This document shows, one piece after another, positions 6,703-12,324 of a stretch of 15,069 bases of DNA. Position 1 is the stretch's first letter, and each line of letters opens with the position of its first letter. Made by a program: the position numbers and the translations under genes. Below the pieces are notes generated by a model. It saw only the letters and a list, made by a program, of their open reading frames with translations, made no database searches and had not been told where the DNA came from. Origin of the DNA: JAGVVZ01 sp964373165. Lineage in GTDB: Archaea; Aenigmatarchaeota; Aenigmatarchaeia; CG10238-14. The stretch is taken from assembly GCA_964373165.1 (NCBI GenBank), contig CAYJTF010000021.1, forward strand, positions 1-15,069, in the 5' to 3' direction.

Positions 6703-7125
6703 TTATGGTAGATACAATACATTTCCTCTATGCATGCGTTTTGGATTTATGTTAGGATTTAATTTGATTATTTCATCCTTTAATCCAGCAGTAGTCCATC
6801 CGTTATATCTAGGATCATTTTTGACTAAATAATCTGCAATACCCCATATTGTATCACCACGATTTACAACGTATGTTTGAGGATTTGCGGTTGTATAAGG
6901 AATAGCCGGTGTTGGTGTTAGAGAAAACATATTATCTACACCTCCTCCATATGTATCACTGCGTTGATATCCCATAGAATATTCATCTTGACGCACCCTT
7001 TCTATATCTCTGTTTCTTGAAGCACGACCCGCATAAAACCCAATACTAAGAAGCATAGAAGCTACTAAAAGCATTCTGACAAATTTATTACTTAAAGAAT
7101 CCATGATAGATCGTAAATATTGCAT
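6703..7125 (-). CDS. Membrane-anchored LysM-domain protein
   Basis: 140 aa. An N-terminal hydrophobic helix (about 15-33, VRMLLVASMLLSIGFYAG) flanked by basic residues acts as an anchor or uncleaved signal. A polar linker rich in Gly, Tyr, Pro and Thr (35-83) and a C-terminal LysM domain (about 84-140) follow. The LysM signature is plain: TYVVNRGDTIWGIADYLV, then a helix region ending in IIKLNPNINPKRMHRGNVLYLP. LysM normally binds N-acetylglucosamine-containing glycans such as peptidoglycan or chitin; archaea lack bacterial murein, so the ligand here is open (S-layer glycan or another surface polymer is a guess). ATG start with GGAGAG 5 nt upstream and a TATA box at 7156-7164. Transcribed alone, downstream of P1 on the same strand. 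Confidence 0.87.
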   Translation of the reverse strand: MQYLRSIMDSLSNKFVRMLLVASMLLSIGFYAGRASRNRDIERVRQDEYSMGYQRSDTYGGGVDNMFSLTPTPAIPYTTANPQTYVVNRGDTIWGIADYLVKNDPRYNGWTTAGLKDEIIKLNPNINPKRMHRGNVLYLP

Positions 7126-7155
7126 TTTCTCTCCAAAACAAAAGAAGAAAATTAA

Positions 7156-7164
7156 CTATTTAAA
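7156..7164 (-). promoter_or_regulatory. TATA box for the LysM gene
   Basis: TTTAAATAG on the minus strand, centred about 35 nt before the LysM ATG. This is the archaeal TBP-site form and spacing for a transcript with a leader of roughly 10 nt carrying the GGAGAG ribosome site. Confidence 0.5.
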
Positions 7165-7187
7165 CCATTCTTTTCCTAAAAATTGGC

Positions 7188-7200
7188 AAACAAAATAAAA
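7188..7200 (-). terminator. T-rich terminator after the L1-P1 operon
   Basis: Directly after the P1 stop codon the minus strand reads TTTTATTTTGTTTG. Archaeal transcription commonly ends at oligo-T tracts without a hairpin. The following LysM gene has its own TATA box, which supports termination here. Confidence 0.4.
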
Positions 7201-7506
7201 TTAACCAAATAGACTTGCTAATCCACTTGCCGCTTCTTCTGCAGCTTTTTCTTCTTTCTTTTCATCTCTTACTTCTTTCTTTTCTGCTTTAGCTTCTCCG
7301 CCTGCTACAGGTGCTGCTGCCATCATAGGCATTGCTGATTGCTTAATAACCTCTTCTATGTTTACACCCTCTAATGCAGATACTAACGCCTTTACTTTAG
7401 CATCTTCTGCTTTGGCTCCCGCACTCTCTAACACTTTCTTTATATTGCCTTCGTTAACTTCTTTTCCTGTGGAGTGAAGCAATAATGCTGAATATACGTA
7501 TTCCAT
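7201..7506 (-). CDS. rpl12: Ribosomal stalk protein P1 (archaeal L12)
   Basis: 101 aa, typical of archaeal P1/L12, which binds as dimers to L10 and recruits translation GTPases. Seen: the N-terminal dimerisation domain MEYVYSALLLHSTGKEVNEGNIKKVLESAG (1-30) and ALEGVNIEEVI, an Ala-rich hinge (about 63-75), a highly charged Lys/Glu segment (76-93), and the C-terminal factor-binding peptide ending SGLASLFG. It is the last gene of the L1-L10-SurE-P1 operon. It has the strongest ribosome site in the window, GGAGGTGT five nt before the ATG, lying inside the end of surE, which agrees with the need for several P1 copies per ribosome. Confidence 0.96.
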   Translation of the reverse strand: MEYVYSALLLHSTGKEVNEGNIKKVLESAGAKAEDAKVKALVSALEGVNIEEVIKQSAMPMMAAAPVAGGEAKAEKKEVRDEKKEEKAAEEAASGLASLFG

Positions 7507-7509
7507 TCT

Positions 7510-8313
7510 TTACACCTCCTGAAATCTCAATTCATTTTCTAAAACTTTCAACTTTTTAAGTTTTTCATGATCTGTAAAATCAACATGACAAGGTACAACA
7601 GTAACGGCATTTTTTATACATTCAGCATCACTATTCTCAGGAAATATTTTATTTTTAAAGGGTAATCCAATATTGAAAAAGTGATCCTTTCTCTTATCTA
7701 TTCCATTATCATAATACCCATCTCTTATTGCACGCACAACCCTGATCTTATCAGTTTTTTTAGTCGGAATATTTATATTTAGCCAATCGGCACCCTTAAG
7801 GCCGTTTTTTAAAACCCATTTTACTATTTTTTCTTCGACTTTTTGAGGAAAATCAAACATGTGTTCGAATCCGTTATGGTTCGTATGATGTATATACTTG
7901 ATTTCTTCACTATCGGGTGTGTAGCCGAAGGCCAGAGATGGTATGCCCATACAAGACGCCATAAAAGCCGCTGAGCATGTTCCTGACATAATTATCGCTG
8001 AATTACTAATTTGTTCACCTATGTTTATTCCTGAAATAACAAAATCAGGTTTTTCATCTTTTAAATCATGAAGCAGAGCTAGCCTGACAACATCGACAGG
8101 CGTTCCGTCTACAGAAACGCATTCTGTATCGTCCAACAAATTTCTTTTGTAGTGTTTCACAGGTTTGTTAACAGTCATTCTAGATCCACCAGCTGTATTC
8201 TGAGTTTCAGTCGCATAAACGTACACTTCTCCTAAATTTTCGACAGCCTTTTTTGATGCTAGTAAACCCGGAGAGTTATATCCGTCATCGCAAGTCAATA
8301 AAAATTTTACCAA
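7510..8313 (-). CDS. surE: SurE-family 5'/3'-nucleotidase, divergent active site
   Basis: 267 aa from TTG at 8313; the GTG at 8322 is possible, but the TTG gives the SurE-like N-terminus MVKFLLTCDDG and has AGGTG upstream. SurE removes phosphate from nucleoside monophosphates using a metal held by two Asp, a Ser and an Asn. Seen: D9-D10 in CDDG (family NDDG, so Asn changed to Cys), T40 where the Ser ligand is expected (ATETQNTAGGS), GTPVDVV (family GTPxDCV), SGIN with N97 retained, then GEQ where GxN is usual, and MSGTCSAAF for YSGTVAAA. The metal ligands are thus largely kept, while second-shell residues differ, so activity is plausible but altered specificity is possible. The gene lies between L10 (1-nt gap) and P1 (3-nt gap), inside a ribosomal operon. 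Confidence 0.9.
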   Translation of the reverse strand: MVKFLLTCDDGYNSPGLLASKKAVENLGEVYVYATETQNTAGGSRMTVNKPVKHYKRNLLDDTECVSVDGTPVDVVRLALLHDLKDEKPDFVISGINIGEQISNSAIIMSGTCSAAFMASCMGIPSLAFGYTPDSEEIKYIHHTNHNGFEHMFDFPQKVEEKIVKWVLKNGLKGADWLNINIPTKKTDKIRVVRAIRDGYYDNGIDKRKDHFFNIGLPFKNKIFPENSDAECIKNAVTVVPCHVDFTDHEKLKKLKVLENELRFQEV

Positions 8314-8314
8314 A

Positions 8315-9151
8315 TTAAACACCTGTCTTGTTTTTTATCATATCAGCCTGCATTTTCGCTTTTCTTAGAATATCCTCAATTATTCCTTTGTCTAATATAT
8401 TCCTGTTCAAGCCAAGATTTTTGGCGTTCCAATAAGCTTTTTGTAACAGTATTTTGATAGATTCTTTTGTTGTATATTTTGTGTTTACGGCAAGGTTCAA
8501 CGCATATGAATGTGCCAGTTGAAGTTTTTGGACGTATTCTTCAGTACTTACGGATAAAATACCTTTATTAAAAACAAAACCATCTTCCCAAACTCCCAAC
8601 AAATTTATTCCTATCTTCATTGGTTGTATATCCAATTTTTTCAGAAGATTTGCAACATCGGTTGTTATTTTGCCGTCTTTTTTAAGAACAATGGTTTCCT
8701 TTGAAACATGAATTTTACCTTCTTTTACCATAGCAGGTATTTTTGCTCTTTGCAATTCGCCTATAGCAGGACCAGCAGGAAGTTTTGTTGGTCCTTCTGG
8801 TATAACTATGTCAATAGGTGTTATATCACCCTCTTTTGCATATGTGGGTGATTGATTGCTTTCTAATATCTTGAACAATTTGAACGGGTTGATTGCGGTA
8901 AAAATTAATGCTGGTTTTTTCATATCAATTTCATATAGTTTTTCCAGCCCGCTTCTGTTTATCTCTTTCATAGCAATTTTTATCAAACGTTTTTTGGCCA
9001 TAACGATTTTTGCATCGTTTCTCATGTCCTTTCTTATTGCCTGCAACTGTTTTGACGGCATTTTATAAAGATCCACTAACCCGATTATAGGATACTCTTT
9101 CATGTATTTGGCTAATGTTTTTACTTGCTCCTTTTTGTATTCCTTTACCAA
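8315..9151 (-). CDS. rpl10: Ribosomal protein uL10 (archaeal P0)
   Basis: 278 aa. uL10 binds 23S rRNA at the stalk base together with L11 and carries P1 dimers on its C-terminal helices. Seen: the N-terminal rRNA-binding domain with YPIIGLVDLYKMPSKQLQAIRKDMR and AKKRLIKIAMKE (about 19-65), the archaeal insertion domain with PEGPTKLPAGPAIGELQRAKIPAMVKEGKI (about 118-147), and C-terminal helices from about 205 that would bind P1. It stops at NKTGV and lacks the charged tail and GLxxLFG factor-binding peptide found at the end of longer archaeal homologues, so the stalk tips would rely on P1 alone. TTG start with GAGGTG upstream; 3 nt after the L1 stop. Confidence 0.95.
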   Translation of the reverse strand: MVKEYKKEQVKTLAKYMKEYPIIGLVDLYKMPSKQLQAIRKDMRNDAKIVMAKKRLIKIAMKEINRSGLEKLYEIDMKKPALIFTAINPFKLFKILESNQSPTYAKEGDITPIDIVIPEGPTKLPAGPAIGELQRAKIPAMVKEGKIHVSKETIVLKKDGKITTDVANLLKKLDIQPMKIGINLLGVWEDGFVFNKGILSVSTEEYVQKLQLAHSYALNLAVNTKYTTKESIKILLQKAYWNAKNLGLNRNILDKGIIEDILRKAKMQADMIKNKTGV

Positions 9152-9154
9152 TTC

Positions 9155-9769
9155 TTACACCTCAAGTTTTATCGGCTTGCTCATAGTCATTTTCAAAACA
9201 ATCTTTCCGAGGTTATTTCTGCCCTTGGGTAGCTTGTTCTTCAGAAATTCAATCAAAATCTTAATATTCTCATTTAACTCCTCGTCTTTCATGTCCTCTG
9301 TTCCTATAACTGTATGTAATATGGGTTGTTTTTTGATTGTTAGCCTTACGCCTTTTTTGTAATCCTTTATAGCGTTCTCCACGTTTCCTATAAGTGGTTT
9401 GGGCATTAATCCTCTGGGAGCCAGATATTTACCTAAATATTTACCCACTACGGGCATTAACTTAGGTTCTGACAAGAACAGTTGCGTGGAATTGATAAGT
9501 TTGCTTAGCTCTTTCTTATCTTTCTCCAATTTTTCGATTTCTGCGTCCTTTACTATATTGCAACCATCTATTTTCTTGTCATCAGATGAGAATAACGTAA
9601 TTGATACGGGCTTTCCAAGGCCATTAGGAAGTGTTACTATTTCATCGAGTTTGTTATCCGCTTTGTTTACATCAAATTCCTTTAGATTGATGACTAGATC
9701 GAATCTTTGTTTGAAACTTCTCTTTTTAGAAGACTCTCTTAATTGTTTTATTTTATCTAAATATTCCAT
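9155..9769 (-). CDS. rpl1: Ribosomal protein uL1
   Basis: 204 aa, slightly short for archaeal L1. It binds the mobile L1 arm of 23S rRNA near the E site, and in several archaea and bacteria it represses its own mRNA. Seen: RSFKQRFDLVINLKEFDVNKADNKLDEIVTLPNG (about 17-50), then domain II with LFLSEPKLMPVVGKYLGKYLAPRGLMPKP (about 97-125), which carries the family signature, and a C-terminal return to domain I with MKDEELNENI and KIVLKMTMSKP. First gene of the L1-L10-SurE-P1 operon. ATG start with GGAGGG 7 nt upstream. The leader carries two alternative hairpins, entered separately. L11, often adjacent in archaea, is here about 1.3 kb away. Confidence 0.96.
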   Translation of the reverse strand: MEYLDKIKQLRESSKKRSFKQRFDLVINLKEFDVNKADNKLDEIVTLPNGLGKPVSITLFSSDDKKIDGCNIVKDAEIEKLEKDKKELSKLINSTQLFLSEPKLMPVVGKYLGKYLAPRGLMPKPLIGNVENAIKDYKKGVRLTIKKQPILHTVIGTEDMKDEELNENIKILIEFLKNKLPKGRNNLGKIVLKMTMSKPIKLEV

Positions 9770-9780
9770 TCTCTTCCCTC

Positions 9781-9805
9781 CTGCCGTTGGCAGTAAAAAC
9801 GGGCT
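9781..9805 (-). promoter_or_regulatory. L1 mRNA leader with two competing hairpins at the ribosome site
   Basis: On the minus strand the leader holds CTGCC-AAC-GGCAG (9793-9781), a 5-bp stem that abuts the GGAGGG ribosome site. An alternative pairing uses AGCCCGTT (9805-9798) with AACGGC (9788-9783), one bulged C. The two share bases, so they are mutually exclusive. L1 autoregulation through the leader or early coding region is established for other archaea; that this is an L1 site is inference. Confidence 0.4.
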
Positions 9806-9826
9806 GAACTATCTTGGAGGCGCAGA

Positions 9827-9834
9827 TTTAAATA
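9827..9834 (-). promoter_or_regulatory. TATA box of the L1 operon
   Basis: Minus strand ATATTTAAAT, centred near 9830, about 61 nt before the L1 ATG. It predicts a transcript start near 9804 and a leader of roughly 35 nt that includes the hairpins. The ATTTAAAT core is palindromic, so it could also support transcription to the right. Confidence 0.5.
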
Positions 9835-9861
9835 TCTTTTTATGTAACTACTTGTAAATAG

Positions 9862-9963
9862 AAATTAACTAATGGAAGAGTTGGTTCAAGTCCAGCGACA
9901 GCAGAAGGTAGTGGTGAAACAGATATTTTAGGTCAAATACTAGACAGATATAGAAAAAATTAA
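9862..9963 (+). other. Intergenic segment with orphan tRNA T-arm-like motif and a start-less reading frame
   Basis: The stretch between the divergent L1 and pilin genes holds no complete gene. At 9880-9896 there is a perfect T-arm form GTTGG-TTCAAGT-CCAGC, followed by GACAGCA at 9897-9903, but no matching acceptor 5' strand TGCTGTC, D-arm or anticodon arm upstream. The same bases lie in a reading frame open from 9862 to a TAA at 9963 (ends DILGQILDRYRKN) that has no ATG, GTG or TTG start. It may be a gene remnant, a tRNA 3' fragment left by integration, or chance. Confidence 0.3.
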
Positions 9964-9982
9964 TAACGAGTCTATGATCAAC

Positions 9983-9990
9983 TTTTTTAT
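9983..9990 (+). promoter_or_regulatory. Possible TATA box of the pilin gene
   Basis: TTTTTTAT centred about 27 nt before the pilin ATG. No ribosome site precedes that ATG, so the spacing suggests a leaderless transcript starting at or near the start codon, a common archaeal arrangement. Confidence 0.35.
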
Positions 9991-10013
9991 TCAAGTAAAC
10001 CAATTACTATTAG

Positions 10014-10490
10014 ATGAAAAACAAAGGTATATCCCCAATAGTTGCGACAGTCCTGCTTATAGCGTTTACCTTAGCTGTTGCTAGTCTTCTTGGCGGATGG
10101 CTTACTTCTTTGACCAAAACCCAAACAGATACGATAGAACAGGGCACATCAAAAGCAGTGAATTGCAGCAGCGCTGTTATAGACATTGTCAATGTTATCT
10201 GCGCTAATTCATCACAACAACTAAAACTGGCTATAAATAACGTAGGCCAAAACGAACTATGGGATTTTTCTGTATTCGCGTCTCTTAATAACACATTTTA
10301 TTCTAACAGCACAGGCGGTCCTAACTCAACAGACACCTTAAAATTAGGAGAACAGATAGTTTTGATATACGGTTGCGACAGGAACACTTATTGTGCTAAC
10401 AATGCTCTTGTGAGTAAGGTCAGAGTCACGCCAGGAAACTGTCCTCAGGCATGGGCAGAAAAAACGGTAAATGTTCGATGCACGGTTTAA
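10014..10490 (+). CDS. Archaeal type IV pilin-like protein
   Basis: 158 aa. The N-terminus MKNKG-ISPIVATVLLIAFTLAVASLLGGWL is the class III signal peptide of archaeal pilins: a short basic leader cut after G5 by a PibD/FlaK-type peptidase, then the hydrophobic helix that packs into the filament core. The ectodomain (about 35-158) is polar with six Cys and five N-glycosylation sequons (NCS, NSS, NNT and NST twice), as expected for a glycosylated surface fibre. It should be a pilus or adhesion subunit; archaellin is less likely given the ISPIV form. No assembly ATPase or prepilin peptidase is in the window. It stands alone, divergent from L1, and its stop overlaps the stop of the convergent coiled-coil gene (10487-10490). 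ATG start without a ribosome site. Confidence 0.85.
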   Translation: MKNKGISPIVATVLLIAFTLAVASLLGGWLTSLTKTQTDTIEQGTSKAVNCSSAVIDIVNVICANSSQQLKLAINNVGQNELWDFSVFASLNNTFYSNSTGGPNSTDTLKLGEQIVLIYGCDRNTYCANNALVSKVRVTPGNCPQAWAEKTVNVRCTV

Positions 10491-10894
10491 CTCTTCTTTG
10501 AATTTTTACCCAATTTTACTACAACCTTTCCTAAAGTATCAAATTTTTCAACGAATTTATTATCTAATTCAAAAACCCTTTTTGTTATTTCTCTATATTT
10601 TTTTTCTTGTTCTCTTCTAAAGCCTTCCAGTTTCATTTCGGAATTAAAGTTATCTAGTCTTTTTTCTATTATTTCTTTTTCAATAGATTGCAATTTCTCA
10701 TCAATGCTCTCGGGACTATTATAAAACTTTCTCAATAAATTGTAGTTCCTCTCATTGTAGTATAATTGTATACCAATCATAGCGAGTATGGACATTAAAA
10801 CTAGAAAACTTGTTAATTCAAGAAACTTTGCAGATATGATTAATGAAGTTACTGATATTACCCAAAAACCCCACAATACAACAGAGAATTTCAT
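10487..10894 (-). CDS. Membrane protein with two TM helices and a coiled coil
   Basis: 135 aa from ATG at 10894 (a TTG at 10897 is one codon upstream). Two hydrophobic helices (about 3-22 and 26-43) are followed by a long charged helical region (about 45-128) rich in Glu, Lys and Arg with heptad-like Leu/Ile/Phe, consistent with a cytoplasmic coiled coil, and a basic tail KLGKNSKKS. No family is recognised. AGGA lies upstream of the ATG, and the ATG overlaps the TGA of the small upstream ORF as TGATG, so the two are translationally coupled. It is the last gene of the ftsZ-secE-nusG-L11 cluster and converges on the pilin gene, sharing stop bases with it. Confidence 0.7.
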   Translation of the reverse strand: MKFSVVLWGFWVISVTSLIISAKFLELTSFLVLMSILAMIGIQLYYNERNYNLLRKFYNSPESIDEKLQSIEKEIIEKRLDNFNSEMKLEGFRREQEKKYREITKRVFELDNKFVEKFDTLGKVVVKLGKNSKKS

Positions 10895-11037
10895 CAAAAT
10901 CCTAATATTTCAATGAATGAAAAAGTTAAGTAGTTTGCTAGAAATGGTATTTTAACAAAAGATATACCGAACATTGTGAAATCGATTAATATGTCAAACA
11001 AATTTTTTTTGAAAACAGCAACGGAAACGAACTTCAT
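10894..11037 (-). CDS. Small hydrophobic ORF, 47 aa, between L11 and the coiled-coil gene
   Basis: A 47-aa frame, ATG to TGA, that exactly fills the gap: it starts 3 nt after the L11 TAA and its TGA overlaps the next ATG (TGATG). The product is Phe- and Ile-rich (10 Phe) with Lys at 2, 10, 11 and 29, giving two hydrophobic stretches (about 12-28 and 30-47) that could span or lie on the membrane. There is no clear ribosome site, so translation would depend on coupling to L11. No family is recognised. The tight fit at both ends is the main evidence; AT-rich DNA also yields such hydrophobic frames by chance. Confidence 0.45.
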   Translation of the reverse strand: MKFVSVAVFKKNLFDILIDFTMFGISFVKIPFLANYLTFSFIEILGF

Positions 11038-11040
11038 GGT

Positions 11041-11652
11041 TTATTTCAATAAAGAATCATACTTTCCTTCATCTATTTCCTTCAAGACTTCTTTTGCAGG
11101 TTTACCCTCAATAGTTAAAGGCATACTTACAACAGCGCCAACAACTTCTTTCACAGCCTTTTTAAAATCTTTAGCTAGTAAAGATTCTCTTTTCATTTTT
11201 GTTATTTTTACAATTTGTTCCATTTTCAAATTTCCATAAATTATTCTTTCCTTTTTTTCCTCTTTTTTAGGTGCAGGTTCTTCAACAGGAGTCGCTGCCG
11301 GCGTCTTACCATATTTCTTTTCAGTTACTTCTGCAGGTTTTTTTTCTTCTACTGCCGCAGGTTTAATCTTGTCCTCGGCTTTTTTTTCAACACCCATCTT
11401 TTTCAAACCCAGTTCCTTTTTAATCAGTGAAGATACAGGAGGTACACCAACCTTTATCTCGTATGAAAATTTGCTCGTATCAATGACTATTTTCACAGGG
11501 ACATTCATTCCTTTGTATTCCTTCGTCTTTTCATTTATTTCGTTGAATAATTGCCCCATATTAACTTTATACTGAGAAAGTTTGGGAGCGGTTGTTGGCC
11601 CAGGCTTAGCATTTCCACCTTCAATCAATAAATCTAATGTTTCTTTTCCCAT
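11041..11652 (-). CDS. rpl11: Ribosomal protein uL11 with a long interdomain insertion
   Basis: 203 aa from ATG at 11652, against about 160 in most archaea. uL11 binds the GTPase-associated centre of 23S rRNA. The N-terminal domain (1-83) has LLIEGGNAKPGP, then TTAPKLSQYKVN where the family has the conserved Pro-rich PLGPALGPLGVN, and VPVKIVIDTSKFSYEIKVGVPPVSSLIKKELGL. The C-terminal rRNA-binding domain (about 139-203) is normal: GNLKMEQIVKITKMK, LLAKDFKKAVKEVVGAVVSMPLTIEGK and EIDEGKYD. Between them lies a Lys/Glu/Pro/Ala-rich, low-complexity linker (about 86-138) absent from usual L11 and similar in style to the P1 hinge. The start is chosen because a GTG at 11661 would overlap nusG and add HN before the conserved MGKET. 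It follows nusG by 1 nt. Confidence 0.93.
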   Translation of the reverse strand: MGKETLDLLIEGGNAKPGPTTAPKLSQYKVNMGQLFNEINEKTKEYKGMNVPVKIVIDTSKFSYEIKVGVPPVSSLIKKELGLKKMGVEKKAEDKIKPAAVEEKKPAEVTEKKYGKTPAATPVEEPAPKKEEKKERIIYGNLKMEQIVKITKMKRESLLAKDFKKAVKEVVGAVVSMPLTIEGKPAKEVLKEIDEGKYDSLLK

Positions 11653-11653
11653 A

Positions 11654-12094
11654 TTATGCACTCGTTTTTTGTATAATAGTTACTAATTCCGCGTTAACCG
11701 TGACCGGTATAGGCACAGTGACTTCTATCAGTTCTATAGTAACTTCACTTTTATATTTATCAAATCTAGTAACCCTCCCCTTTTCGCCTTTGAATGGGCC
11801 ACCTATTACTTCTACTATATCACCCTCAGTTATTTGTATCTCCGTTTTCTTTGTTTCCAAAAATCTTTTTATTTCATCAATACTTATAGGATTTCTTAAT
11901 ATTCCTCTTGCATGCGGTATTTCTTTTATAACATCTTGGATATCTCTCAGCTCGCCTTCCACAAAAATATATCCCTTTATTTCCTCAGGATGAGCCAAAG
12001 CCTTTATGTCCATGGCAGCGGTTTTAGCTTTATCCGCCATTGATTCCAAAACTATATTTTCTCTTCCTATGATTGTCTTAACAGCATAAATCAT
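11654..12094 (-). CDS. spt5: Transcription elongation factor NusG/Spt5
   Basis: 146 aa from ATG at 12094. Spt5/NusG binds the RNA polymerase clamp and keeps it processive. Seen: the NGN domain MIYAVKTIIGRE through EIKGYIFVEGELRDIQDVIKEIPHARGIL (about 1-68), then the KOW domain ITEGDIVEVIGGPFKGEKGRVTRFD (about 88-112) and a beta-rich end with VPIPVTVNAELVTII. The ATG comes 1 nt after the secE stop and is preceded by GGAT; the in-frame TTG at 12103 lies inside secE and is less likely. The secE-nusG-L11 order is conserved across bacteria and archaea. Its usual partner Spt4 is not in the window. Confidence 0.95.
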   Translation of the reverse strand: MIYAVKTIIGRENIVLESMADKAKTAAMDIKALAHPEEIKGYIFVEGELRDIQDVIKEIPHARGILRNPISIDEIKRFLETKKTEIQITEGDIVEVIGGPFKGEKGRVTRFDKYKSEVTIELIEVTVPIPVTVNAELVTIIQKTSA

Positions 12095-12095
12095 T

Positions 12096-12266
12096 TTATC
12101 CAACCATTATTGATATTAAATAGAATATAAATCCGATTGAACCAATGACCAGAAACCCTATGCCACATATTCTTAGCACTTCTTTCATATCCTTTGCTGT
12201 CGGTTTTTTGGCCACTTGTAGTACTCTTCTGTATTTTGCAATATTCTCCTTTATATTGAGTTTCAT
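12096..12266 (-). CDS. secE: Preprotein translocase subunit SecE (Sec61 gamma)
   Basis: 56 aa, ATG to TAA. SecE clamps the SecY channel of the protein-export translocon. Seen: a basic amphipathic N-terminal helix MKLNIKENIAKYRRVLQVAKKPT (1-23), then AKDMKEVLRI leading into a single membrane helix (about 34-53, CGIGFLVIGSIGFIFYLISI). The conserved archaeal/eukaryotic pattern, R-V-L-x-x-A-x-K-P followed by E...I, is present. TGTGAT lies 5 nt before the ATG. Its stop is 1 nt before nusG, and it follows ftsZ by 58 nt; this neighbourhood is the usual archaeal one and is strong support for so small a protein. Confidence 0.92.
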   Translation of the reverse strand: MKLNIKENIAKYRRVLQVAKKPTAKDMKEVLRICGIGFLVIGSIGFIFYLISIMVG

Positions 12267-12324
12267 ATTAAATCACAAATTTAGATTGTTTTTATATAAT
12301 AAAATAGATTTTTAAAGAATTCGA

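Noticed and set aside
7230..7310. Repetitive TCTTC-type sequence that looks like a simple repeat
   Set aside because: It encodes the Lys/Glu/Ala-rich hinge of P1 and is explained by protein composition.
9399..9857. A 152-codon plus-strand frame opposite L1
   Set aside because: Shadow of the L1 coding strand that runs through the L1 promoter; no protein motif.
11240..11400. Low-complexity stretch that could mark a frameshift or two fused genes in L11
   Set aside because: The frame is continuous and both L11 domains are in phase, so it is treated as an insertion rather than a break.
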